Shown here piece after piece: positions 6,447 to 14,122 of a DNA stretch of 24,408 bases. The stretch spans positions 1 to 24,408 of the forward strand of contig CAZQHK010000053.1 of assembly GCA_964593455.1 (NCBI GenBank). Reading direction: 5' to 3'. Each line of letters opens with the position of its first letter. Within the stretch, counting starts at the first letter, position 1. Both the position numbers and the translations under genes were made by a program. This DNA is from CAZQHK01 sp964593455. GTDB taxonomy: Bacteria > Muiribacteriota > CAYSPT01. The notes under the pieces were generated by a model. It was not told the origin of the DNA and ran no database searches. It worked only from the letters and a program-made list of their open reading frames with translations.

Positions 6447-7529
6447 ATGTTATTCGATCAGTTTGATCCGTTGAAAAATGAGATGTTACAGATCATGGAC
6501 CCCGAAGGTGTCCTGGTCAAGCCCGATCTTAAACCGGGCCTGAACCGGGACTCGCTACTGAAGATCTACCGGACCATGGTTCATTCGAGAGTCATCGATC
6601 ATAAGATCCTGCAGTATCAGAGGCAGGGCCGGATGCTGACCTATGCGCCCAACCTGGGTCAGGAGGCGGCCCAGACCGGGTCCGTGGCGGCGACGCTTCA
6701 GACCGACTGGATTGCCGTATCATTCCGGGAACTGGGGTGCTGGCTGTACCGCGGCACACCGCTGGAAAAATTCTTTTTCTACTGGTACGGCAATGAAGAA
6801 GGCATGCACCTGCCGGAGGAGATCCGGATCCTGCCGATCAGCGTACCCATTGCCTCGCAACTGCAGCACGCCGTGGGGCTGGCGTACGCGGCTCGTTACC
6901 GGGGACTCGACGATATCGTGCTGGGATTTGTAGGTGACGGGGGAACCTCACAGGGCGATTTTCATGAAGCTCTGAATAATGCCGCGGTTCTGCAGGTACC
7001 GGTTGTCTTCTTGATACAGAATAACCAGTACGCTATCTCCATGCCGCGGCACGCGCAGACCCGGGCTGCCAATCTGGCGTTAAAATCGGTGGCGTACGGA
7101 ATGCCGGGCATCCTGGTGGACGGCAATGACGTATTCGCCGTCTACGCGGCGGTCAGAGAAGCCGTGGAACGGGCCCGCGGCGGCGGCGGTCCCTTCCTGG
7201 TGGAACTGTTCACGTACCGCATGGGTGCGCACACCACCTCCGACGACCCTACCATCTACCGGAGTCAGGAAGAAGTGGACGAATGGAAAGCGAAAGATCC
7301 CATCGACCGGTTCCGAAAATGGCTTATCGGAGAAGGCCTGTGGAGTGATGAACAAGACCGCGCTGAGAAGGAAACATACGAAGCCCAGGTAAAAACTACC
7401 TTCGAACAGGTGGAGAAATCAGAGCCGGTCAAATTGCTGGATATTTTCCGCTACACTTATGAAAACATGCCGGACAATCTGCGGCGTCAGTACGAAGCGC
7501 GCCAGGCCTACTTCGGAGAGGAGGCGTAA
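6447..7529 (+). CDS. pdhA: 2-oxoacid dehydrogenase E1 alpha, probably pyruvate dehydrogenase
   Basis: A 360-aa thiamine-diphosphate subunit of an alpha2-beta2 E1. The ThDP-binding motif runs from GDGGTSQGDFHEA (Gly163-Asp164-Gly165) to QNNQYAIS (Asn192-Asn193). MHLPEEIRILPISVPIASQL corresponds to the region before the cofactor in PdhA/AcoA proteins. YRMGAHTTSDDPTIYR (about 257-272) is the phosphorylation-loop region of PDH E1 alpha enzymes. E1 decarboxylates the 2-oxoacid and transfers the acyl group to E2 lipoate. SD AAAGGAGG lies six bases before the ATG. The next gene starts three bases after the stop. Pyruvate is preferred over branched-chain acids by overall resemblance, but acetoin or branched-chain substrates cannot be excluded. 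Confidence 0.92.
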   Translation: MLFDQFDPLKNEMLQIMDPEGVLVKPDLKPGLNRDSLLKIYRTMVHSRVIDHKILQYQRQGRMLTYAPNLGQEAAQTGSVAATLQTDWIAVSFRELGCWLYRGTPLEKFFFYWYGNEEGMHLPEEIRILPISVPIASQLQHAVGLAYAARYRGLDDIVLGFVGDGGTSQGDFHEALNNAAVLQVPVVFLIQNNQYAISMPRHAQTRAANLALKSVAYGMPGILVDGNDVFAVYAAVREAVERARGGGGPFLVELFTYRMGAHTTSDDPTIYRSQEEVDEWKAKDPIDRFRKWLIGEGLWSDEQDRAEKETYEAQVKTTFEQVEKSEPVKLLDIFRYTYENMPDNLRRQYEARQAYFGEEA

Positions 7530-7532
7530 AAC

Positions 7533-8507
7533 ATGCTGATGAATCTCGTGGAGGCGGTAAACAGTGCCATGGACAATGAAATGGCACTGGACGACACGGT
7601 GATCGTGTACGGTGAAGATTCCGGATTCGAAGGCGGCGTGTTCCGCGCTACTTCGGGGCTCCAGAAGAAATACGGCCAGAACCGTTGTTTTGACAGCGTC
7701 CTGGCCGAATCGGCCATAGTGGGCAGCGCCGTAGGCATGGCCATCAACGGCCTTAAACCGGTGGCGGAGATCCAGTTTGAAGGGTTTCTCTTTCCGGCCA
7801 TGAACCAGATTTATTCCCATGTGTCGAGGATGCGCAACCGCACCCGGGGCAAATACACCGTCCCCCTGGTGATCCGCATGCCGTATGGCGGCGGTGTACG
7901 GGCACTGGAACACCATTCAGAATCGCCGGAAGTGCTGATGGCTCATATTCCCGGGCTTAAAGTGGTGATACCTTCTACTCCCTATGATGCCAAAGGCCTG
8001 TTGATTGCTGCCATCCGGGATCCTGACCCGGTGATTTTCTTCGAGCCCAAACGGATCTACCGGGCTTTCAAACAGGAGGTACCGGAAGAAGCGTATACGC
8101 TTCCCATCGGGAAGGCCCGGATCGTGCAATCGGGTACGCAATTGACCGTGGTTACCTACGGCGCCATACTCAGGGACGTCCAGAACGCCGTCACGGAGCT
8201 GGAAAAAGAAGGCTACAGTATTGAGCTGATCGACCTGCGAACCATTGCGCCCTACGATCGCGAGACGATGATAACCTCCGTGCGGAAAACCGGGCGTTTA
8301 GCCGTGGTGCATGAAGCGGTCCGCTCGTTTGGCGCGGGGGCCGAGTTGATGGCGGCGGTCAATGAAGACGCGTTCCTGTCTCTTGAGGCGCCGATGCTGA
8401 GGATCACCGCACCGGATGTCATCGTACCGCTTCCCCGGGGAGAGCATTTTTACCAGCCGGACAGCGCGTATATCACACACCAGCTCAGGTCTGTCTTGAC
8501 ATTCTGA
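7533..8507 (+). CDS. pdhB: 2-oxoacid dehydrogenase E1 beta, probably pyruvate dehydrogenase
   Basis: A 324-aa E1 beta subunit, the usual family length. Seen: VIVYGEDSGFEGGVFRAT (24-40), VLAESAIVGSAVGMA with Glu59 (the glutamate that activates ThDP), MPYGGGVRALEHHSESPE with His128 at the active site (116-133), and the C-terminal transketolase domain (VTYGAILRDVQNAV, then IELIDLRTIAPYD). It pairs with E1 alpha to form the decarboxylase. SD GGAGG within the end of pdhA is eight bases from the ATG, and only three bases separate the genes, so coupled translation is likely. Confidence 0.93.
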   Translation: MLMNLVEAVNSAMDNEMALDDTVIVYGEDSGFEGGVFRATSGLQKKYGQNRCFDSVLAESAIVGSAVGMAINGLKPVAEIQFEGFLFPAMNQIYSHVSRMRNRTRGKYTVPLVIRMPYGGGVRALEHHSESPEVLMAHIPGLKVVIPSTPYDAKGLLIAAIRDPDPVIFFEPKRIYRAFKQEVPEEAYTLPIGKARIVQSGTQLTVVTYGAILRDVQNAVTELEKEGYSIELIDLRTIAPYDRETMITSVRKTGRLAVVHEAVRSFGAGAELMAAVNEDAFLSLEAPMLRITAPDVIVPLPRGEHFYQPDSAYITHQLRSVLTF

Positions 8508-8516
8508 GGAGGCAAG

Positions 8517-9758
8517 ATGATGAGAAAAATCAAGTTTGCAGATATCGGCGAAGGCATTCACGAAGGCGTCCTGCGAAAGTGGGCCGTCCAGGAAGGCGAT
8601 GAGGTCAAGGAAGGACAGACACTGTTTCTGATTGAGACGGACAAAGTCACCGCAGAGATTCCTTCCCCGACGGATGGCACGGTCACATCCCTTGACGCTC
8701 GGGTCGGTGAAACCGTGAAAGTCGGCCAGACCGTCCTGATCATCGACGACAACGCCGAGCAGCAGGCGGAAGACAAACGTACCGAGACCGTCACGGAACA
8801 GGGCAGTACCAGTGTCGTCGGGAAATTAGAGATTTCTTCAGAAGTGATCGCTCCCAGCGAGGAAGGAGGGCCAGCCCCGATACCGGAGACCGGACCGCCG
8901 CGAAAAGTACGTGCGACTCCCGTGGCCCGGAAACTGGCAAAAGACTCGAACGTGGATATCACCACCATCCAGGGCACCGGTCCCGCCGGACGGATCATGA
9001 AAGAAGACATCCGCCGGGCGGCCGGGCGGCAAAAGGTACCGGTGGCGGAAACGGTTCGGAAAGAGGACGAAACCATTCCCATGACCATGCTGCGCAAGAC
9101 CATTGCCCGCAACATGGTACTTTCGAAAACTACTATTCCCCACGCGGCCGCCATGGACGAAGTGGACGTGTCCGGACTGGTGCGGTTGCGGGAACAGATG
9201 AAACCCCTGGCCCGGGCCGAAGGCGTGCACCTGACTTTCATGGCCTTTATTTTGAAAGCCGTGGCCAGAGCCCTGAAAGCGCATCCCCGGCTGAACGCAT
9301 CCCTCGACGAAAACGGCGAGAACATCGTGCTGAAAAAAGCGGTGAACATCGGTATCGCGGTAGATACCCCAAAAGGGCTCATCGTGCCGGTGGTGCACCA
9401 GGCGGATGCCAAAAGCATACTGGAACTGGCCGCTGAGACGGAACGACTGGCCGAAAGCTGCCGAGATCACACCGTGAAGATCGAAGACCTGCGGGATGGC
9501 ACCTTTAGCATTACCAATTACGGAGCCTCCGGTTCCCTGTACGGCCTGCCGATCATCAAACCGCCGGAAGCAGCCATATTAGGGGTCGGGTCCATCGCGA
9601 AAAAACCGGTGGTGGCGGAAAACGGAGTCGTGGTGCGGGACATGGTGACCCTGACCCTGTGTTTCGATCACCGGATAGTCGACGGCGGGGACGCCGGGCG
9701 ATTCATGAATGAACTGAAAAAACTGCTCTCACAGCCCCTGTGGCTGGTGATGAAATAG
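8517..9758 (+). CDS. pdhC: Dihydrolipoamide acyltransferase E2, single lipoyl domain
   Basis: A 413-aa core subunit. Domain order: lipoyl domain 1-78 with the lipoyl-lysine Lys43 (ETDKVTAE); an acidic linker 79-128; peripheral subunit-binding domain 131-170 (RATPVARKLAKDS, then GTGPAGRIMKEDI); and catalytic domain 185-413 ending in CFDHRIVDGGDAGRF, with His385 and Asp389 as the acyltransferase motif. SITNYGASGSLYG (331-343) replaces the common SNIGSIGG-type loop. GAGGAGG precedes two adjacent ATGs (8517, 8520). It ends in TAG, eight bases before the E3 start. Having only one lipoyl domain is like BCKDH and many Gram-positive PDH E2s and unlike enteric PDH. Lys43 is the expected target of the upstream lipoate ligase. 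Confidence 0.93.
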   Translation: MMRKIKFADIGEGIHEGVLRKWAVQEGDEVKEGQTLFLIETDKVTAEIPSPTDGTVTSLDARVGETVKVGQTVLIIDDNAEQQAEDKRTETVTEQGSTSVVGKLEISSEVIAPSEEGGPAPIPETGPPRKVRATPVARKLAKDSNVDITTIQGTGPAGRIMKEDIRRAAGRQKVPVAETVRKEDETIPMTMLRKTIARNMVLSKTTIPHAAAMDEVDVSGLVRLREQMKPLARAEGVHLTFMAFILKAVARALKAHPRLNASLDENGENIVLKKAVNIGIAVDTPKGLIVPVVHQADAKSILELAAETERLAESCRDHTVKIEDLRDGTFSITNYGASGSLYGLPIIKPPEAAILGVGSIAKKPVVAENGVVVRDMVTLTLCFDHRIVDGGDAGRFMNELKKLLSQPLWLVMK

Positions 9759-9766
9759 GAGGCGTC

Positions 9767-11143
9767 ATGGAACACTATGACCTTGTTATCATCGGCGGCG
9801 GACCCGGAGGCTATGTGGCGGCTATAAAAGCAGCCCAGTCAGGAATCCGGACGGCCCTTTTCGAGGCGGATGCAATCGGCGGCGTGTGCCTGAATTACGG
9901 ATGTATTCCCACCAAGACCCTGCTCAGGACCGCCAAGCTGTACTCGGACATACAGGACGCCGCCCGGTACGGCATTGCCCTGAACCCCGGAGACGTGGCC
10001 ATAGACTGGTCCCGGCTGATGCAAAGGAAGGCCGCGGTCGTCGGCCGGCTGGTGGGTGGAATCCGGCAACTGCTGGAGCGTAACGGTGTGGCTGTCTACG
10101 AAGGATTTGCAGAAGCCATCGACTCCCATATGGTGAAAAGCGGAGACACCGTCGTGCAGTGCGAGAACCTGATCGCGGCCACCGGCTCATCCTCTGTGTT
10201 TCCCGATATACCAGGGCTGGCGGCAGCCCAGCGGCAGGGAATCGCCATCGACAGCGCCGGTGCCATCGCGCTGCCGCAGCGCCCCGGAAAGATCGTAATC
10301 CTGGGTGGTGGCGTGATAGCGGTGGAGTTCGCCACCCTTTTCAACGGTCTGGGAACCGAGGTAGCCATGGTCCAGCGGTCGCCCGAAATCCTGCGCGGCC
10401 TGGACGCGGAGTTGCGCCGGACCATGCAGAACCACTTGATGCAACAAGGCGTGCAACTGCATGTCGGTACGGATATCCTTTCCATCACCGGCAATCGGGT
10501 TGTGCTTCGCACCCCGGAAGGAGAGCGGACGGAGACCGGGGACTACATCCTGGTCGCCCTGGGGCGGCTCCCCAACCTGGAGGGATTGGAAGCCCTGAAC
10601 CTCAAAACTGTCAACGGATCCGTGGAGACAGACAGTCACCTTCGCACCAACGTGCCGGGTGTCTATGCCATCGGCGATCTCAACGGGAAATACATGCTGG
10701 CCCACGTCGCCTCCGTGGAAGGAATCGCCGCGGTGGAAAACATCCTGGGGAAAAATGCGGAAATCAATTACAGCCGCGTGCCTTCCTGCATTTACAGTTT
10801 TCCCGAAGTGGGTGTGGTGGGACTGACGGAAGAGGAGGCTGTAGGTCGAGGATACGACCTTCTGGTCAGTCGTTTTCCTCTCAGCGCCAACGGAAAAGCG
10901 CTGGCGGAAGGAGAAAGTATGGGATTCGTGAAAATCATCGCCGAGAAACAGTACGGCGAAATTCTAGGGGTACACATCATTGCTTCTCATGCCACCGACA
11001 TGATCGCCGAAGCGGTGGTGACACTGGAACTGGAGGGGACGGTCTTCGACCTGGCAAAAGCCGTACACCCCCATCCCACCTTATCCGAAATAGTAATGGA
11101 AGCGGCTCACGGCGCGGTTGACAGGCTGATACATATTTTCTAG
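9767..11143 (+). CDS. lpdA: Dihydrolipoamide dehydrogenase E3, with an atypical coenzyme site
   Basis: A 458-aa FAD disulfide oxidoreductase that reoxidises the E2 dihydrolipoyl group. Seen: FAD motif GGGPGG (10-15), redox pair Cys41/Cys46 (GGVCLNYGCIPTK), second FAD motif YAIGDLNG (300-307), and the interface motif HPHPTLSE with His436 and Glu441. The nucleotide-binding site is unusual. The Rossmann motif reads GGGVIAVE, with Ala185 instead of the third glycine, and the strand end reads MVQRS, with Gln203-Arg204 where NAD enzymes have an acidic residue. Both changes are of the kind seen in NADP(H)-using relatives such as glutathione reductase. SD TAGGAGG is four bases before the ATG; the longer frame from 9740 overlaps E2 and lacks an SD. 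Stop is TAG. Confidence 0.93.
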   Translation: MEHYDLVIIGGGPGGYVAAIKAAQSGIRTALFEADAIGGVCLNYGCIPTKTLLRTAKLYSDIQDAARYGIALNPGDVAIDWSRLMQRKAAVVGRLVGGIRQLLERNGVAVYEGFAEAIDSHMVKSGDTVVQCENLIAATGSSSVFPDIPGLAAAQRQGIAIDSAGAIALPQRPGKIVILGGGVIAVEFATLFNGLGTEVAMVQRSPEILRGLDAELRRTMQNHLMQQGVQLHVGTDILSITGNRVVLRTPEGERTETGDYILVALGRLPNLEGLEALNLKTVNGSVETDSHLRTNVPGVYAIGDLNGKYMLAHVASVEGIAAVENILGKNAEINYSRVPSCIYSFPEVGVVGLTEEEAVGRGYDLLVSRFPLSANGKALAEGESMGFVKIIAEKQYGEILGVHIIASHATDMIAEAVVTLELEGTVFDLAKAVHPHPTLSEIVMEAAHGAVDRLIHIF

Positions 11144-11235
11144 GGGACACTGACATTGAAGTAGTTATGATGAGTGTCAATGGAGTTAACCCACGCTCTG
11201 CCTCCCTTTCCCCTTCAGGCAAATTGTCGTACCGG

Positions 11236-11415
11236 TCAATCGGGGCCGATGCCGGTGTCACAGCCTATTCCACCCTCGGCGGCGTTCTCGTCGCAGATGA
11301 CATTCGGATCAACCGGGTCATCCTGGCTGTAACGGATCTGTTTGGCGAAGGTTTTACACTCTTTGTCACCTTTGAAGACATCGATTCCTTGTTTTTCGTT
11401 GTCGGTCTCTCTCAT
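11236..11415 (-). CDS. Small acidic hypothetical protein (59 aa)
   Basis: A 59-codon minus-strand ORF with SD AGGTGA six bases before its ATG. The product is acidic (17 Asp/Glu) and hydrophilic, begins MRETDNEKQGIDVFKGDKEC, and ends GIGCDTGIGPD. Three cysteines (20, 41, 52) are spaced through it. There is no membrane segment or signal peptide, and I do not recognise a family. It lies antisense to a longer plus-strand ORF (11167-11460) that has no SD. The AAACAATG start context and acidic composition make the minus strand the likelier coding strand. The upstream 11144-11235 shows no gene. Confidence 0.5.
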   Translation of the reverse strand: MRETDNEKQGIDVFKGDKECKTFAKQIRYSQDDPVDPNVICDENAAEGGIGCDTGIGPD

Positions 11416-11716
11416 TGTTTCACCTCATTTCCTGTTGTTCCCAGTCTCTCACTATATTGAACGATCACGGACCCGCTGAAGGCTCCACAACCATCCATTC
11501 TTTTTCGTTTCCCAAAATTCGTTCATCGCCTCTCGTTGGTCAAGCCCGTGAAAACAGAGCGAAGAGCATACCATCTGTTGGCCTTTTTCGAGTTATGACA
11601 ATAAGACCGCGCCCGGAGGAGTAATGGGAGGGGGATTTTCCCGGCTAGAACCCTCCGGACACGGAATGTGGTCAGTTAAGGAGAGGTGGGTAAGCCTCTC
11701 TCGAATTGCCAAACAT
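11416..11716. other. Gene-free interval with a long stem-loop
   Basis: No convincing gene lies here. A 40-codon minus-strand frame (MVCSSLCFHG...) lacks an SD. The main structure is an inverted repeat with perfect 7-bp arms, CCGGAGG (11613-11619) and CCTCCGG (11652-11658), enclosing a second small stem (GGGA 11632-11635, TCCC 11639-11642). GAGAGG (11681-11686) with CCTCTC (11695-11700) forms a further weak stem beyond the Hsp20 stop. It has no T-tract, so a terminator role is uncertain. Confidence 0.35.
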
Positions 11717-12019
11717 TCAAGTTACTTCAATCTCGACTGAATCCTCCTTGATGTCCTTGAACGGGGCCTTGATCTTCAGGAGACCGTTCTCGTACTTGGC
11801 CTCTACATTATGTGGGTCCACCGGGCAGCAAAAGGTCAGAGCGGTGACGAACTCTACATCAACCTTTGGGGCTCTAAGCGAGAAGCTGTCTTCCCGCATT
11901 TTCAGGTCGATGTTCTCTTTCGGAACCCCGGGGATGGCAATCTCCAGGTTTATGTTTTCATACGTATCATCGACGTATGAACAGACACACGGTGCTACCT
12001 TGACTTTTTCCTCTGTCAT
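11717..12019 (-). CDS. Small heat shock protein, Hsp20 / alpha-crystallin family
   Basis: A 100-aa holdase-type chaperone reduced almost to the alpha-crystallin domain (about 15-85). Seen: EIAIPGVPKENIDL (26-39), SFSLRA (45-50), and the family hallmark KYENGLLKIKAP (75-86). The N-terminal arm is only about ten residues, and no C-terminal I-x-I oligomerisation motif is visible. It is unusually rich in cysteine (11, 13, 64, 65). I chose the ATG at 12019 because a perfect AGGAGGT lies seven bases upstream; the GTG at 12028 overlaps that SD. Upstream is 200 bases of AT-rich DNA shared with the divergent gene at 12233. I see no clear heat-shock sigma promoter or CIRCE element. Confidence 0.9.
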   Translation of the reverse strand: MTEEKVKVAPCVCSYVDDTYENINLEIAIPGVPKENIDLKMREDSFSLRAPKVDVEFVTALTFCCPVDPHNVEAKYENGLLKIKAPFKDIKEDSVEIEVT

Positions 12020-12232
12020 AATCATCACCTCCTTTGTTATTCATACATACCGCCTTATGTAGATAACGTAAAGCACGGTTATTTTGTTCCTGTGTTAATG
12101 ATCATTGAAATATACTTATAATAATAGCTTAAATAGCTTATACATTGATAGTAAATTTATTTAAATGTTATTTCTCCTTCTTGAATAATTATTGGCTTTT
12201 CAATCGTTATAACTAATGAGGTGTAATTACTC

Positions 12233-12616
12233 ATGCTGATCAATTCGGAGGAGACTATTTTCGGCAAGGAATTATTGAAAGAGAGTCTGTACGGGGGCAG
12301 GCTGTGCATAGACGGAAAAGAATGTCTGACCATTCGAGAGGGTTACATCATCGCGGCGCGGGATTTTCTGGAATCAGACCGGGGTAAAGTACTTTCAGAA
12401 GTACATTATCTCGATGGCCAGTTCTATTTCCCGGGTGATACGAAACTTAGCACAAAGATCGAATACGATTTGATTACACCCGACGGAAAGACCATGAAGG
12501 TCAGCTTGGAAATTTACGAATTTACCGTTGCTGTTTCGAAAAGCCGTGTTAAACTGAAAAGCTCAGTGATAAGGTTTATGAAACATCCAGAGAGAACGGA
12601 TAAGCAACCATGTTAG
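12233..12616 (+). CDS. Hypothetical protein (127 aa), coupled to the DHH-like gene
   Basis: A soluble protein with no signal peptide or membrane segment and no family I recognise. The sequence alternates short beta-type stretches (KIEYDLITP, MKVSLEIYEFTVAVSKSRVKLKSS), suggesting a small beta-rich fold, and has cysteines at 25, 31 and 127. SD GAGGTG lies ten bases before the ATG, and the upstream DNA is very AT-rich. Its last codons overlap the start of the DHH-like gene by seven bases (ATGTTAG), so the two are probably translated together. It is divergent from Hsp20. Confidence 0.7.
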   Translation: MLINSEETIFGKELLKESLYGGRLCIDGKECLTIREGYIIAARDFLESDRGKVLSEVHYLDGQFYFPGDTKLSTKIEYDLITPDGKTMKVSLEIYEFTVAVSKSRVKLKSSVIRFMKHPERTDKQPC

Positions 12617-13887
12617 AAGTGTACACCGAGATCAGGCGATCAGAACCGAAGCTGGATGATATCGAACGTTACCGGAGTTTCAATGACGCCCTGGTAGGAC
12701 TCGATTGCTGGATGTTGTATGACGGATTGGCAGACATGATTGATCCGGGTCTGTCTGACCGGGACCTCAAGAAAGTCGTCATTCTGGATCATCATCCCCA
12801 AACGGGTGTTTTCGAACATCCTTCCATTGATTTTATCAATCCCACCGCCCAATTCGGAATGGATGAAAAATGCCAGGCGGAGATACTCTGGGGAACTCTA
12901 CTTTATCTTTATAAACAGCGTCACGAAAAAAATTTGCGGGAAGACCACCCCGTTTTATACCGCCATTACCGGGACCTGGCGGTGATTGCCGCCGTATCCG
13001 ACCATCGCGTAGGCTCGAAGGAGATCTCCGGAGCGCTCCGGGAAGTGTACGACGATTACCTGGTTTCCTTCAACGGATTTTCGAACCGATTGAACATCAT
13101 CATCAGGAAATTCTCCAGCGTCATAGGAAGTAAAGACCAATTGCATAAAAGCGATATAGCTTTGTCGGAAATCGGCCTGGCGTCAAACTTTCTCCTGGCC
13201 CCGGCCACGTCCAGGGGAGGCCATGATCCCCGAGCCCTGAAAACCGTACTGCTGGACCATGATTTCAATTTCAAGTGGCTCTTCGAACCGGAAAAGCACC
13301 CCGCTATCAATGCCTGGAGCAAAGATTTCTATGAGCGCGCCAGCATCACCTTCAGGCTGCTTGATGACAGCGAGTACCGGCATCGTTTCGATCACGGCGC
13401 CATCTTCTGCAAACCCCGGGAGAGGGTTGAATCCGCCACCTTGCTCATCAATCTTCTTGGAGACTTCTTCAAAGATTGGATCGTGGCCGTAAACATTAAC
13501 AATGGCCGCTGTTCCGTGGTCAGCATACGAAACAACAACCGGCCGGAAATCGACGCAAACGGACTCGTCAGAAACCTGCGGGGGACTTTTTTCGCCACCG
13601 GCGGCGGCCATCCCGGCGCAGCCGGAGGTATCCTGAAGCGGGGAATAGAATTCGGAGAAGAATTCCAACAAGCCTTTATCGATGAGCTGATACGGCAAAA
13701 AGAAACACATGCCACAGAGCAGAAGAAAGCGAAAGTCTCCTGGGAACGGATTTACCATGCGATAATAACCAGCCTGGAGAGCCTGCGAGACTACCAAAAA
13801 GTAGTGGTGGTCGCCGACCGGGACATCGACGGTGTCGTCAGCGAAGTGTTCAGGGAAGAGATATTCCGCCTGTTGGGGTTAACCTGA
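12610..13887 (+). CDS. DHH/DHHA1-like phosphoesterase with rearranged motif order
   Basis: A 425-aa protein resembling DHH phosphoesterases (RecJ, nanoRNase, phosphatases). Seen: VVILDHHPQTG with Asp60-His61-His62 (motif III), Asp131 in SDH (probable motif IV), and ATGGGHPGAAGG (329-340), the substrate-binding motif of the DHHA1 domain. Motif I, normally the N-terminal DxDG element, is absent from the N-terminus. A match instead occurs at the extreme C-terminus, VVVVADRDIDGVVSEVF (398-414), and the protein ends eleven residues later. It is therefore either circularly permuted or a hybrid cut out of tandem copies. The start has only a weak SD and overlaps the upstream gene. The stop lies 20 bases before an arsR remnant, so 3' truncation by rearrangement is plausible. 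Confidence 0.75.
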   Translation: MLEVYTEIRRSEPKLDDIERYRSFNDALVGLDCWMLYDGLADMIDPGLSDRDLKKVVILDHHPQTGVFEHPSIDFINPTAQFGMDEKCQAEILWGTLLYLYKQRHEKNLREDHPVLYRHYRDLAVIAAVSDHRVGSKEISGALREVYDDYLVSFNGFSNRLNIIIRKFSSVIGSKDQLHKSDIALSEIGLASNFLLAPATSRGGHDPRALKTVLLDHDFNFKWLFEPEKHPAINAWSKDFYERASITFRLLDDSEYRHRFDHGAIFCKPRERVESATLLINLLGDFFKDWIVAVNINNGRCSVVSIRNNNRPEIDANGLVRNLRGTFFATGGGHPGAAGGILKRGIEFGEEFQQAFIDELIRQKETHATEQKKAKVSWERIYHAIITSLESLRDYQKVVVVADRDIDGVVSEVFREEIFRLLGLT

Positions 13888-13907
13888 TTTCCAGCAACGT
13901 CCGATAA

Positions 13908-14072
13908 GGTCAAAACTGCAAACATCTTACGGTGCTGAAAAACGCCGGTCTCGTTCAGGACGAAAAACGGGGAGCCAACGTTCTTTATTCTTTGCGGTGC
14001 CCCTGTGTACTAGATTTTCTGTCCTGCGTCGACACGGTGCTCAAACGGACGGCAGGCAGATCACCCGACTGA
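13908..14072 (+). pseudogene. arsR: Truncated arsR (ArsR/SmtB-family repressor) remnant
   Basis: After an in-frame TAA at 13905, the frame reads about 54 codons matching the recognition helix, wing and C-terminal helix of ArsR repressors: KHLTVLKNAGLVQDEKRG, then ANVLYSLRCPCVLDFL and SCVDTVLKR. This is too short for a functional protein; about half of the N-terminal region is missing, with no start codon or SD. It lies directly upstream of acr3, the usual ArsR position in ars operons, so the ancestor was probably arsR-acr3. The break coincides with the end of the DHH-like gene. Confidence 0.7.
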
Positions 14073-14122
14073 TTTTTGAATCTACGCAACGGGGAGTTAT
14101 AACCGAGGAAGGACGATATTAC

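Noticed and set aside
11167..11460. 97-codon plus-strand ORF after the E3 gene
   Set aside because: It lacks an SD. The opposite strand has an SD-led ORF with more plausible composition.
13997..14122. Upstream extension of the acr3 frame
   Set aside because: The extra 42 codons overlap the arsR remnant in another frame and do not resemble Acr3. The GTG at 14123 has a good SD.
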